From Calliopum simillimum (lineage: Eukaryota > Arthropoda > Insecta > Diptera > Lauxaniidae): a stretch of DNA of 64,000 nt. The notes beneath the pieces are model-generated. The model was not told the origin of the DNA. It ran no database searches and saw only the letters and a program-made list of their open reading frames with translations. The stretch spans positions 14,125,287-14,189,286 of the forward strand of contig OX638368.1 of the NCBI GenBank assembly GCA_951812925.1, read 5' to 3'. A program made the translations under genes and the position numbers. This document shows positions 23,374-34,937 of this stretch, piece after piece. Every line of letters begins with the position of its first letter. Position 1 is the stretch's first letter.

Positions 23374-26104
23374 TAATTTATACCATATCCTATACCTGAA
23401 ACGCATTGAGTTCAGCATCACAAACGAAAGACCAAAGAGAAAATACACAGAATGTAGGGAATAAAAATGATTATTGAATCAGAAATGTTTTTTTTCTACG
23501 TGTAGAGCACAAGAACTTGTAAAGGATAGGATAGTAAAGAAAAAAATATTTTTCTTAAAAAAAACAAACACTATTAATGAGCACATAAAAGGAGAAAAAA
23601 CAACATTTTTAATAATTAAGTTACTCAAAAGAAACTGCGATAAAAAACGAAATTGCAGAAAATCATCTAATTAAAATGTTAGCAAATTAATGTTTTAAAT
23701 GTAGACCCCATTCAGTAGGGGAAAAATGCAGCGTTTATATAATTAAAGCCTGCAGGGCAGAAAAAAATTAGAAAATTAAATGGAAAACTGTTTATTTAAC
23801 ATTTATTTTACAAAAATCGCTACTATAGCATTAAAACGATTTTAGTAGTCACTCAGAGACATTATTGCAAAATACAGTTTTTTTAAGAAATTTAAATTTA
23901 ATATTGAGTCAGTATGTACTAAAGAAATATTTGGCATACAATTTCACTAATAGTTGCTGAACTCTAAAGAAGCAAAATTTCACCCCGAAAGAAAAAAAAT
24001 CGTTGAAATCAGTAAACAGTTCTAACAATAAATATTTTTCAAATTTCACCCCACTGTAAAACTCTTAAACTAACTCGTCCTCACAAAATCATAACGAAAT
24101 CACACAAGAATCATTTTCCTAAAACACATTAACACATTATATCCTGTTTTTTGGGGTCTTCTTGACCCCTTTTTTTAAAACTGCGCCACAATGGGTTGAA
24201 GAAATTTGCAAAAATATCCTACAAAAAATTTTACTAAGAGTTACCAAAATTAAAAAATTCTTAAAACATAAGTTAAGCGCGTCAGGGATGTAATTAATAT
24301 TCAATAATGATTTGTTTTAGCGACCTTTGTATATAAATGTTAGATGTTTTTGACTGGCTCTAGTCAAAAACATCTAACATTAATATTCAATGTGAAAAGT
24401 CCTAATTGATTTTAACGATTTTTTTGGTTTCGGGCTAAAATTTCGGCCATTATGTGTTTGAAAACCAGTTGTGTAATTTTATAGCGAGCATTTCTGTAGT
24501 ACATACTGACTCAATGTTTCCCTGTTTTAGGTGTCATTTTTGTACCTTCTTAAGAAAAGGGCAAAAATGACCTATATGTTGTACAGGGTTAAAATTTTCT
24601 ACAAAAATACTCCCTGTAATATTCTGCATATGTTTGTTGAACACATGATATACCTCAGATGTAAGGATCATACAGTTAAATTCATCGATTTAACACAAGA
24701 ATGCGGTATTTTTGTTTTTTTTTTAAGTACAGTGGATAAAAAAACTTCAAAAATCGATTAAAAAAAAATGTCACATGCTGGAGAAAAACCACGAGACACT
24801 GGTATTTCTCTTAACGTCTTCTTTGAGAATTTTTTAGATTTTCAAATGTTTTCAATGTTTTACAAAAAGTTCGAAATTGTCAAACAGCGTAATCACTTGA
24901 AATTCATTGAATCTATACGAGTGTATTAATACGCACGACAAAAAACTGTCCCACGTATTTTAATATGTTAAAAATAAAGTACGACTTAGAATTTTTTCGA
25001 TTTTTAGGCACTATATTAATTTTTTTCGGTTAAGTTTCTACGGCATTTTTTTTTCTATTTTATAGCTACAACATTGCTGAAGTCATCAAAATAATATTTT
25101 TGGCTCGTTACCGAGATATAGCCATTTAAAAAAATCAAAAAATTGCTCAAAATCCAATTTGAGGCAAAAAGTTGCAATTTTCAGCTGGATAATTATAATT
25201 TGCAAAACGCTCTGGCAGAATTACTTGTTTCGGCGAGTACTTTCGACGCCTTATAACGGATTTTAGTTCACTTTTCATGGGTCGCACTGTGTTATACACC
25301 ATTAGACAGATATTTGGGTAAAGATATGCACAAAGCTAAAATTATTTTAATATGTTGCCCTTAAGTTTGCCAAAATTAAATACAAATGTTTCAATATTAA
25401 CAAAAACAAAATACGCAGTCACACAGAGCTAAAATGAGGGTACAGCACGAAGAGGAAGACAAAAAGCTGACTGACACTGACTACATGTTTTTCATTTTAT
25501 TTTTTGTTTCATTTCACATTTGTCATTGTACCAGGAATGATAAATGAGCTTTTCTATTTTGTATCTCGTAAAAAAAAAAAATACTAAAATTAACTTTTTA
25601 CATTGTAGCCTTCGCAAAATTATATTAATTTATAAAGTTTACGTCAAAATCCTTTTCTTTTTAATTTATGAACGAATGTAGAAAAAATTATTAAGTTGTA
25701 GTTTTTGTTAAATAAGAAGTTTGATACACTCTCCTTTGTATTTTTGACTGCTCTTTAATCTCTGTGTCTCATCTTTCAAATTATGCTAAACTTTGTTCTC
25801 TCTTTTGCAGCATCTTGGCATGTTCTTAGCAAACTTTTTATTTTTTTAACCATTTTCGCTCACTTAAACTTGCATAATTGCATTCGTTATCTTTTTTCTC
25901 AATTTATTTCAATTCAATTGGAGTTTTTTCTTTTATGAAATAAAACTTGCATAAAACAAGGACTTTTTTTTTCTTATGAGCGACTTAGCTACAAGACAAC
26001 AAAGAACAGTAATAAAAATTATGAAGATTAATGCCTGCAGAAAAAAACACCTTCCTTCTTTAAATTTAGCATTTGCACATCGCTTAACATTTTGAAATGG
26101 TTAC
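23374..26104. other. AT-rich stretch with one perfect hairpin and no gene
   Basis: No coding region recognised. The landmark is the hairpin at 24336-24381, listed separately. The rest is low-complexity, with small repeats such as CCCC-bracketed GTCTTCTTGA near 24155. Confidence 0.5.
24336..24381. repeat. Perfect 20 bp hairpin inside 13 bp direct repeats
   Basis: AATGTTAGATGTTTTTGACT (24336-24355) and its exact complement (24362-24381) are separated by the 6 base loop GGCTCT. ATTAATATTCAAT occurs just before (about 24293-24305) and again at the downstream edge (about 24379-24391). It could be a small insertion with target duplication, a small-RNA precursor stem, or a chance palindrome; the sequence does not decide. 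Confidence 0.7.
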
Positions 26105-26656
26105 GGTTACCGGACATAATCCCAACGGACATAATCCCCATTTCGTAAATGGGGACTATGTCCGAAAATTTTTCGGTCATAATCCCCATTTTGGCCATGG
26201 GGGTTATGTCCGCAAATTTTTCGGACATAATCCCAATGGGGGTTATGTCCGAAAAATTTAATTAAGATTGAACAAAATTTTTGCAATAATCCATTTAAAA
26301 AATTTATATAGTGTTGGATGTTATAGACTGATACGCGGCCGAAGGCCGCCGCGAAGCCGGTGTTGTATTTTTGGGAGTTTTAAATCCTGAGCTGCGGCCG
26401 CAGGCCGCCCACTTACCCCTACCCTTATGTAAAATTACTGTGGAATTTTTGGGAGTTGTAAATCATGAGCTGCTTCTGTTGTCAATAACAAAATATCGTT
26501 ATGGGGACTATGTCCGTTTTTTCCTGGGGATTATGTCCGAAACACTTGCGGACATAATCCCCATTGAAAAAATGGGGATTATGTCCGAATAACTTGCGGA
26601 CATAATCCCCATATCGTGAATGGGGATTATGTCCGTGGGGATTATGTCACGGCACC
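26105..26656. mobile_element. Inverted-repeat element built of GGACATAATCCCC units
   Basis: The ends, GGTTACCGGACATAATCCC and the complement of GGGATTATGTCACGGCACC, are imperfect inverted repeats. Each flank holds a cluster of about five to seven 13-16 bp units, GGACATAATCCCCATT and its complement, in alternating orientation (26111-26253 and 26500-26650), so each pair is itself a small hairpin. The 250 bp core contains GC-rich GCGGCCGNAGGCCGCC boxes and a diverged direct repeat (TTTTTGGGAGTTTTAAATCCTGAGCTGC and TTTTTGGGAGTTGTAAATCATGAGCTGC, in part). Short open frames with repeated IIPI/MGIMS residues simply translate the repeat. Confidence 0.75.
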
Positions 26657-26789
26657 AATGGTTACTTCCAAAAGGAAAAAGGAATATTCCATTTGATAGC
26701 TTATCAAAATTTTTCAAGCTTAAAGATTGGCAAGGGTAATTTGAGTAAAATGCGAATAGTCCATTGATTAAGTCATTTTAAAAGGAAGA

Positions 26790-27400
26790 CGTTTAAAGGC
26801 TTTTATTTCAGAAATCGTCAACTAGGTCATCTATATATTTAGCGAACAAAGCAAAATTTCGATATTATTTTTAGAAAACTTTTTGTAGAGAGTTAAATTT
26901 GCCATTGAAAAAATTTATTTTAAAAATATTTTAAAAAAGCAAAAATTTCGAGTTCTTGTGTTTTTTACTCTTTTGCCTATAACTTTATTATGGTGAAAGA
27001 TAGGTGAAGACATATCCAAATATCAAAAAAAGAAGATAAAATTTTCTTGGAAACTCAAACATGAGAATTTAGTTTATGCGGTCGAAAAAACGGTTTTACC
27101 TCAAAACCAAAAAATTTCACGAAAAAAGTGTACGGGGCAGAAAATACTTAGAATCGCCCAAGAAATACGTACGGATTTTTTCAGAGTTTTTTGATTTTTT
27201 TTTAAATATTTTTCGACCAATTTTTGAAAAATTATAAAATGTCGAAAAACATTCTGAAAACAAATATTTTTGATGCATACCAAGGAACATTTTTTTTTTT
27301 TTTTTTTTTTTTTGAACGTAAGGTTCACCCATTCACATTTTTGGACATATATTCGGCATTTACAGTCCAATCTTAAAGTGTGATATATCAATATTTGTGC
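26790..27400. repeat. Dispersed repeat, copy 1 (second copy at 37350-37930)
   Basis: Shares, in the same order and orientation, ACTTTTTGTAGA, AAGAAGATAAAA, GCGGTC, ACGAAAAAAGTG, AAAATACTTAGAA and a poly(T) run of over 20 bases with the segment at 37350-37930. The two are clearly homologous but diverged. The open frames across the poly(T) run are spurious. No ends or coding parts were found. Confidence 0.65.
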
Positions 27401-28004
27401 GTCATAGATATCTCTGTATTTGTTTCAGAGGTAATTTACTTAACGACCATAACTCAGTTCCTAACCCCCTATTGTACAACCTTAATGTCAGAAAATTAAA
27501 GCTCGCTAAAAACCATTAAACTTTTCTTAAGTAATCGAAAATATCTTGCAAAAATGCACCGAATATTTGATGGTCACTATGCAATTTTTTTTATCTGATA
27601 CGCTCTACTGTACAGTAATGCTATACAAAATGATTAAATTAACACAAAAAGAAAAGCAGACATAAAGAGACAAGCCAATTTTATTGTCGGCTGAATAATA
27701 TCCTGATTCCTGAAAAAAAAAATAAAAATTATTTTGTACTGGCGGCAACAGACGCTTGTTGTTTCTATTTTTTCCACCTCTTTTAGTTTTCACTAGAGGG
27801 CGCTAACATTCTATAAAGAGCAACAAAAGTAAGTTAAAAAACAAAAAGGAATAAAAACAAAAAACTTGAAATAAAAATGTGAATTTAAAATTCACAAATG
27901 GCTTCAAAAAGTTGCTTAGTGCACATACATGCATGCGTAGGTTTGTGTTTATATGTGTGTGAAATATAAGTATCTAATATATGCAAATGTTTTTGTACAC
28001 ATAT
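27401..28004. other. AT-rich stretch, no gene
   Basis: No recognised coding or RNA feature. Ends in a TATATGCAAATG / TACACATATG run at the edge of the next element. Confidence 0.5.
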
Positions 28005-28869
28005 GAGGGGGTTAGAAGCAAAGGGGTACAAGTAACAAAAAGTAAATTTTGAGTAAAATATAGTTAAAGTTAACGTTGCTTCATAAATTGCAGAGTGAGT
28101 TAAAAAATAAAATATTGCACGTCAAATAACATTTAAGGTATGCTCCATCTAATGTTGTTTTCAAATTTTTTCTATGAGTCCTTCTTTAAAAGTTATTAGT
28201 ATTTCAGTGAAAGCCTACACCATTTTACTCAAAATTTTTTTTTGTAGTAAAACTGGAGTAAAGTTAGCACCGTGTAGCAACTAACATAGCAAAAGAAAAA
28301 ACTAAGTACCATAACTCTAAGAATCCTTAAAACGTTCTCTGTTAAAAATATTTTTTAAAATTTTTATAGATGTCCGCTTTTAAAAGTTATTAGAATTTTA
28401 CTGAAAGCCTACCGCACTCGTTACTTTTCAGTTCAAAACGAAAATATTTTATTCAATATTTTAAACTCGTTTGGAAGCAAAGGGGTACAAGTGCGGTAGA
28501 CTTTCACTAAAGTACTAATAACTTTTAAAAACAGACCTCTAGAAAATTTTTAAAAAATTCCTTAAAAAGGAAATTTTTAAGGATTCTTAAAATTGAGGTA
28601 TTAAATTTTTCCTTAACCTATGTTAAATGTTACGCTGCGCTAACTTTGCTTCTTATTTAGTAGAAAAAATTTTTTTTGAATTTCGTTTTAAAGCAACACT
28701 ATAATTTTGTGAACTGGCTTACCTTAATGGGGCTCTATAGAGGTATAGGAACTCAAAATCTTAGGTAATGTTTGTTTCATAAATAAGGCAGAGCACCCAC
28801 TACCTATTCTCATACTTAACTCAATTTTTCGTAATTTGTCACTTGTACCCCTTTGCTTCTAACCCCCTC
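28005..28869. mobile_element. 865 bp inverted-repeat element ending GAGGGGGTTAGAAGC
   Basis: Left end GAGGGGGTTAGAAGCAAAGG and right end its complement. ATAT flanks both sides (28001-28004 and 28870-28873), although the wider CATATG palindrome makes the duplication length ambiguous. Inside, GGAAGCAAAGGGGTACAAGT recurs near 28471 and lines like AAAGTTATTAGTATTTCAGTGAAAGCCTAC occur in both directions (near 28190, 28385 and 28505), so the element is internally repetitive. No coding capacity. Confidence 0.75.
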
Positions 28870-29261
28870 ATATGTCTCGAGTGCAGCTGTAAAATGTATG
28901 CCATAATTAACAGAGAAACTTCATTTGAAAATTTCACGTTTTCACGGTACAAGAGTAAATAAAAACAACTAAAAGTAAATTAGTTTTCACAGTGCACAAA
29001 TGTATGCGTAAGGCAGAAATGTGTGTCACATATTTAGATGCAGACAGCATATTTATCCAAGGAGAATAATATCTAGCGCTTCTTGAGAAAGCACTTCATC
29101 CCATTTTTGGGAAATGCTGCAGTACGCATTTAAATATCAAATTATATTTGGAAAAACTTGATTGTTTTAATATTTAAGTAGTATTTTTAAAAAAGGGAGG
29201 AAGAGAAAGGAAGAAATTTAAAAACTATGAAACTTTGTTTAGTTTACAAATTTTACACACA

Positions 29262-29313
29262 CGTCACGCAAGCTTGTCATGGACCCGGGTTCGATTCCCA
29301 CCGCAGGAAAATT
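29262..29313 (+). repeat. tRNA B-box-like fragment
   Basis: GGGTTCGATTCCCACCGCAGG is close to the T-arm and 3' end of a tRNA and contains a good B box (GGTTCGATTCC). No A box or cloverleaf is present upstream, and a long T run follows soon after. It is probably the relic of a tRNA-derived SINE, not a tRNA gene. Confidence 0.4.
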
Positions 29314-29518
29314 TGTTTATATTAATTTTTTTTTTTTTTTGTTTAACTTTTTTATGTTCCTATTTTGTTATTTATATATTTTTGTTGAAATGAATTGAAA
29401 TTGAATAAAAAAATTATTTTTTGTAAGGCAACAGTAAGCACTTGAATATTAAATTCTGTTTCAAAGGATATTTTGATATAAAAAATATCTTAATATACAA
29501 ATTTTATATCTCTACATA

Positions 29519-29775
29519 ATAGGTCAGTGGTCAAGAGGTCTAACAAGTTTTTTTATTGTGATGTTATAATATGTTTCTATCTATCACACGGACAGTTCTC
29601 AATTCAAGTCCTAGTGGGCATACCTCTGTACTACAGATAAGCGCTTCCACAGGCCTTTTCTGTAAGGCTGCGGTAAGCTTCAGTGCGCTTATATACTAGA
29701 ACATGCAATGTTAAAAAGAAATAATGGGTATTATGGAGTAAAAGCGCTTATGGTCGAAAAAGCAGCACTTCAGAA
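29519..29775 (+). repeat. Candidate tRNA-derived SINE
   Basis: A segment like the A box of a Ser/Leu-type tRNA (GTGGTCAAGAGGTCTAACAAG, in two pieces) is followed about 55 bases later by a B-box-like AATTCAAGTCC with TAGTGGG. An unrelated tail with GCGCTTCCACAGGCC and AAGCACTT-rich lines continues to about 29775. No full acceptor stem is visible, so a functional tRNA is unlikely. Whether it is a SINE depends on finding other copies. Confidence 0.35.
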
Positions 29776-32389
29776 AGTCTCCTGAAGCACTTATTTTCCC
29801 TTTGGGTATGTATGCTTAGGAATGTAAGGAAAAAAATTTGATATTTAGCTCGTTCAAATCATTTTTAACCCATTTCCCATAGCTATTCGATTAATCAACA
29901 AGTAAAATTGTCCTTTTTTCATATATTTTTAAAAGGTGGAGGCAAATGACAACAAAGAGATAGTTAGTTATTAGGCACTTTAATTTGTTTAGTATCTGAA
30001 AACTTTATTTCCATTCTACTATTGACAAACTTTAACATCAACTATGTCAAAATTATAATTTTTGAGCAACAGAATTCAAAACGCCATTACTTTGCCAGTT
30101 TAAGATATTTTTGAGCGATTTTTTCTGCGTTCTCTTCTTCTTATCCTGTATCTAATATAAAAAAAGATAAAGTCCCATTTGTCGCAACGCGTTGCATATT
30201 TTTCTTAAGTTCGTATTGTTTTCAGTTTTCTTTTCAACTAAAATATTTTTATTGAATTCTAAAATTTTATTATAACAAGTCATGATAAGTGGTATCTACA
30301 ATACACAAAATTCAAGCCCTTTTTACAGATTGGATGCTGTTTAATATCATCCAAAAGGAAACAGTCGCTTTGCCGTCGTATGCTTTCCAATAAATAAGAG
30401 TTTCACAAATGGCCGCTGTACCCGTATAATTAAAATAATATGTTTTTTCTTAAAAATAACATGTATTATGAGTGACGTAAACTTATTTCATGTAGTTCAA
30501 AGAGCAGGTTCCAACTTTGTTCGCAATTGGCGATACAATGAAAATGGTTAAAACTTATTTTTACGAATAATGGTCTCACCTTCAACACTATGAACATCAT
30601 CAGACCATAAATAAAAAAATAATATAAATAAAAACAAAATTTAGAATTGAAATTGAAACAAGAAAGAAAAGTGTTGTCCTTTCTAACATTTACACTTTCA
30701 TTACAGAAAATTAAAGTCCCATCTGTTTTTAAGCCCTTACTTGTTAAGAAACAAAAAACGAAATAAATAAAAAATTGCAAAAGAAGTAAAACGACACAAT
30801 ATTGCTGTCTGATGGACATTGACATAAGACAAAAACTTCTGAAAGTTGCATATAAAATTGGCAACGTTTGCTGGGTTGATTTGCGTCCAGTTTGTAATTT
30901 TTTTATTTTTATTTTTTTTTTTTTCTCTTCTTAAGGGATATATTTTAGTGTCCATTTTTTCCTCATTTTGTTGTTGATGCTTGTTTAAATTTTTTGTTTG
31001 CTTCCCTCCCTAACTTAATTAATATCGTTTTTTTCCTTTTTCGTTTTTAATTTTACATATTTTTTTTGCCTGTTTTATGTGTTCTTTCTTAACATAAAGG
31101 ATAAGCTATTAAGAGGTGTTGGTGATGTTTTTATTTAAAATTTTTTGTTAAAGCCTTTGATGTTGCAGCTTTATATTTTGTGAAAAATAAAAATAAATGG
31201 AATTTTTGAAAAGAAATGGTTTCTACTATTTAATACGAGTTGAAGGATGAACTGGAAAATTTTACTCAGTAATAAAATCTTTCGATGTTTGCAGGAAAAA
31301 TATTTTTCAATTTTTTGTTTTTATGAATTACCGTTATGAATATTATAAAATTTTATTTACACATAAACAACTTCAAAAGCACTTGCTCAGCTTTCATTGA
31401 AAATATCTCAGCTTCGATGTTACCTGAAATCATCCGTAAACTGTCAAATTTTAAACTTTAGTAAGAGATGCTAGGAAAACAAGTTTGATGAATGGCCTGT
31501 AGTTGTTTAAAAAAAAACTATGAAATTTTCTTTAAGCTTAACATGACGTATGATTATTTTTTTAAACTTTTTGCCGTTTCCAAGTTACAGCATAAGTAAT
31601 TATATTTGTCAAACAGTAATTCATCTACCCCTTAGTAACCATGTATAATTTTGAGTAATTGTTAAAATTTCCATAAAATTCCACTTGAAATTTTTTAAAA
31701 AATTAAATATGAAATCGATTTACTTTCAAAACACAGATCCAAAAATAAAAGCGCACAAATAAAATAAAAACAGATTACAAAAAATAAAAGACAATAACTT
31801 GTAATTTACTGCCTGAACTCACAACCAAAACTTTATTGCAAACTTTTGAGAGTTGCATAGAATTGGAAAAAAACTTTTTATCAGCGTGAAAAGAAAAAAA
31901 AAACAAAACGTTTGATTGTGTGTAAGTGTATTTTGCACTTTTTCACTTGTATGCTGTAGTTTGTTGCACAGTGTTTCTTTTTTTTTTGTTCAATTTTGCT
32001 GCTGCTGCAAAAGTTTTGCTGCATGTTGCACATAATGTGACAATTGTACACTTCTGATAGTGTTGCTGTTTATTTGACAAATTTAGAAAATCGGTTTTGT
32101 GAGTCAATCGAAACAATAGAATTAAAAATGTATAATTTTGCAAGCAATCAATTGTTACTCATACCACATGTTAAATAAAAAACACAAAACAATCTATTTG
32201 ATGCTAGGTTTAAAGCGGCGCTTAATTAAAACCTTGTACAGCTCTTGATGAAGAAACCTTCTTAGAAATGATATTGCAACATGAGTCCCAAAATGTATCG
32301 GCATCTATTTAAAACATTTTTGATCTGTAAAATTTGGAAAAGTGCTTTAACTGGATGAAGATTTATGTTTGTATATGAATATGTAACTA
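29776..32389. other. AT-rich stretch with no recognised gene
   Basis: The longest open frame (132 codons, minus strand, 30466-30864) is rich in Phe, Leu and Ser from A/T-rich DNA and has no recognisable family features, so it is not called. One copy of the dispersed ATGACGTATGA motif lies at 31541-31558. Confidence 0.5.
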
Positions 32390-33196
32390 CAGTCGAACTT
32401 TCCTAACTCGAACTTCACTAACTCGAAATTTCTATAACTCGAACAATTTCCAGTTACTTTTTCGTTTGGGGTAAGAGTTTCATACAGTTGGTTTTCCATA
32501 ACTCGAACTTCCATAACTCGAATATCTCCACAACTCGAACAAAAAATTTTGCTTTTGCATTCGTTAGTCGAACTTTTCGGAGAAATCCCAAATTATAAAA
32601 ACATTTTTTTGTCTTCGAACGAAACTTGGTGGAAGCCGATTACGAAGAATGGAAAAGATTAAATAATAATACAAGTGTCGATGTCTCTTTTGAGGAATTT
32701 ATTGAAGTGGACAATGATATTTCCACAACCGGGGTGCTTACAGACGCAGACATAATTGAGCATTACATGAGCAGCTCAAAAGCAGCGAATCCGGCTGCAA
32801 GTGCTATGGAAGAAGACGACGACAGTTCGGAGGAAGAATTCATTCAACAGCCTTCCAAGAATGATGTAGAGCATTCATTGGCAATTTTAAATTCATGTTT
32901 ACAAACAAATAATAATACAAATGATTATCACTTCAAAGCACTAAGAAAATTAGAAATGCTTTATGATGCAACCAACAAAAAAAAATTTAATGTTCAATCA
33001 CAAATTTCTAAATATTTCAACTGTATTTAAAATCCTTGAAGAAAATAAAAATATAAATGTATAATTGCTGTATACAATTGATTGCTATACTTTCTTTCAA
33101 AAAATTCTCTGATAAAAAAAAATTCCATAACTCGAAGTCTCCATAACTCGAATTCTTTTGTGCATTATGGTGATTCGAGTTAGGGAAGTTTGACTG
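32390..33196 (+). mobile_element. Internally deleted pogo/Tigger-like element
   Basis: The ends CAGTCGAACTTTCCTAAC and, complemented, CAGTCAAACTTCCCTAAC are inverted repeats with TA on each side (32388-32389 and 33197-33198). Both subterminal regions contain several CATAACTCGAA units. CAGT ends with TA duplication mark the pogo/Tigger group. Only the last part of the transposase gene remains, so the element is non-autonomous. Confidence 0.85.
32626..33030 (+). pseudogene. C-terminal part of a Tigger-type transposase
   Basis: About 134 codons remain, with no ATG at the start; the frame is open upstream to the deletion junction. The protein has FEEFIEVDNDISTTGVLTD and a following DADIIEHY helix, then an acidic EEDDDSSEEE stretch and a Gln/Asn-rich helical end. 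This order (a D-rich linker, T-x-E-L-T/D-D-I-I helix, acidic spacer, helical tail) is the known C-terminal region after the DDE domain in Tigger/jerky-like proteins. The DNA-binding and catalytic domains are absent. Because it lies between the element's own terminal repeats it is a deletion derivative, not a domesticated gene. Confidence 0.75.
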
Positions 33197-34101
33197 TAAT
33201 CTTAAAAACTAAACATCACTATCAGCTGTGCGTAAATGCTAGAATCTCTCATTTAGTTAGTTATGTCAATTTTTCAATTTGTCCCTCAGTCAATGGTTAA
33301 GAAAAACTGTATGTGTTGTCTTGCAAAAATGTTGCCATCGAGATAAAAAAAAAAAACTTAAGAAAGATATAGCTAGAGAAGGAGAATAAAAAGTATAATA
33401 TGAAAAGGTGAAGTTATACAATTTGTGGGTGTGAGTAAATTGAAATTTCAACTCATTGTTTTTAAGTTTGTTTTCATCCTTATAACTTTAACAAAGAAGT
33501 CATCTTTATATTGTTTAAAAAAATTTTAAAAAATGATAAAGGTAAAGGTATGACCTGGAACTGAATTCCAACTATTAGAAGTAGCATAAAGTGTATTGCA
33601 TAAGCTTACAAAGCTTCTTTGAATTTATGGAAAAGGTTCAAGCTAACAAAACTTGCAAAGGGGGGCTGTCTTTTGAATATACCACCGAGGAGTTATATGG
33701 TTAAAATTGCTTTTCTGACTTGCTTTACATGAAAAATTATTAGTTCACACTAGCGCTTAAGAAAAAAATAAGTTGCAAAAAACTTTAAGCTAATTGTATA
33801 AGCTTTCTAAAGATATATCTGTCTTATAAGGTACAAAAGGATTTTGCAAAGTTTTGGACCTTGAGAGCACGTGCAGGGTGCCCTTCATATGCAACGTAAC
33901 GCAAGTAGATACATAGAAGTATTTTGCCAGATCTCAGCTTAATAATATAAAATGACAAATGCACAATTGAATTAAAAAAAATTTATCAAGAATTTCAATA
34001 GAAATTTCAAAAGGGTATATTAATAAGCATTTTTCATAATAAAATGACAGCCAAAGGCAAAAAATAAAATTGCAAATATCAATTTTAAAGGTCCAGAACT
34101 T
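33197..34101. other. AT-rich stretch, no gene
   Basis: No coding or RNA feature recognised between the Tigger remnant and the foldback. Confidence 0.5.
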
Positions 34102-34937
34102 GTATTTGGGTACGACTTCTAGTTTAGGAGATCACCCAATTTAAAAAGTTGTTAACAGTTATGATATGAAATACTACCTATGAGTTCATATTAAAATATC
34201 TTACTTTTTAAATTGCAATAACTCTTCAATGAGAAGTTGTACAAACAAAATTAAAATGCCGTTTGAAAGATAATTTAATTTTCTATACACAGTATAAAAT
34301 TTTTTTTCGAACGGCTCATGACCTTAAAAATATTCTTGAATAACCGTTAAGGCTTCGAAATTACTGGTTTTTTGAGGATATCTGCGAATTGGTAAGCACT
34401 ACCATAAAAAGTAATGGCACCAAATTTGTAGAGAATTACAAGATCTACAAAAAATAAGCGATATGTGTACACATAGAGGTAACCGTATAGAAGATATTCA
34501 ATAGAAACCGGTTTTTTGGCATTTTAAGGGTTTTTTTGGAATATCTTCTAAACGGTTACTTCTATGTGTACACATATCGCAAATTTTTTGTAGATCTTGT
34601 AATTTTCTACAAATTGGGTCCCATTACTTTTTATCGTAGTACTTACCAATTCGGAGATATCCTTAGAAAACCAGTAATTTCGAAGCTTTAATGGTTATTC
34701 AAGAATATTTTTAAGATCATGAGCCGTTCGAAAAAGAAATTATGTACGGTATATAGAAAATTAAATTGTCTTTCAAACGGCATTTTAATTTTGTTTGTAC
34801 AACTTCTCATTGAAGAGTTATTGCAATTTAAAAAGTAAGATATTTTAATATGAACTCATAGGTAGTTTTTCATATCATAACTGTTAACAACTTCTTAAAT
34901 TGGGTGATCTCCTAAACTATAAGTCGTACGCAAATAC
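34102..34937. mobile_element. 836 bp foldback with arms of about 400 bp and a 37 bp loop
   Basis: Left arm 34102-34500 and right arm 34538-34937 are inverted copies at high identity. Matching blocks include GTTAACAGTTATGATATGA, CAACTTCTCATTGAAGAG, CGAACGGCTCATGA and GTGTACACATATCGC. The loop holds AACCGGTTTTTTGGC. Outer flanks show no obvious target duplication. There is no open frame of note. A transcript through it would form a near-perfect hairpin of about 400 bp, the form of insect hairpin-siRNA precursors; expression is unknown. Confidence 0.85.

Noticed and set aside
26028..26717. Frames with repeated MGIMS / IIPI residues as a repeat protein
   Set aside because: They are direct translations of the GGACATAATCCCC DNA units on both strands.
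27101..27391. 96- and 71-codon frames with poly-Lys run
   Set aside because: They cross a poly(T) tract in a dispersed repeat; the Lys run is the homopolymer.
29281..29313. tRNA gene
   Set aside because: Only the T-arm-like B box is present; no acceptor, D or anticodon arms upstream.
30466..30864. 132-codon open frame on the minus strand as a membrane protein gene
   Set aside because: Hydrophobic look comes from A/T-rich codons (Phe, Leu, Ile). No family features, and another frame overlaps it on the same strand.
32626..33030. A domesticated Tigger-derived host gene
   Set aside because: It lies between its own terminal inverted repeats and TA duplications and lacks a proper start, so it is a deleted transposon copy.
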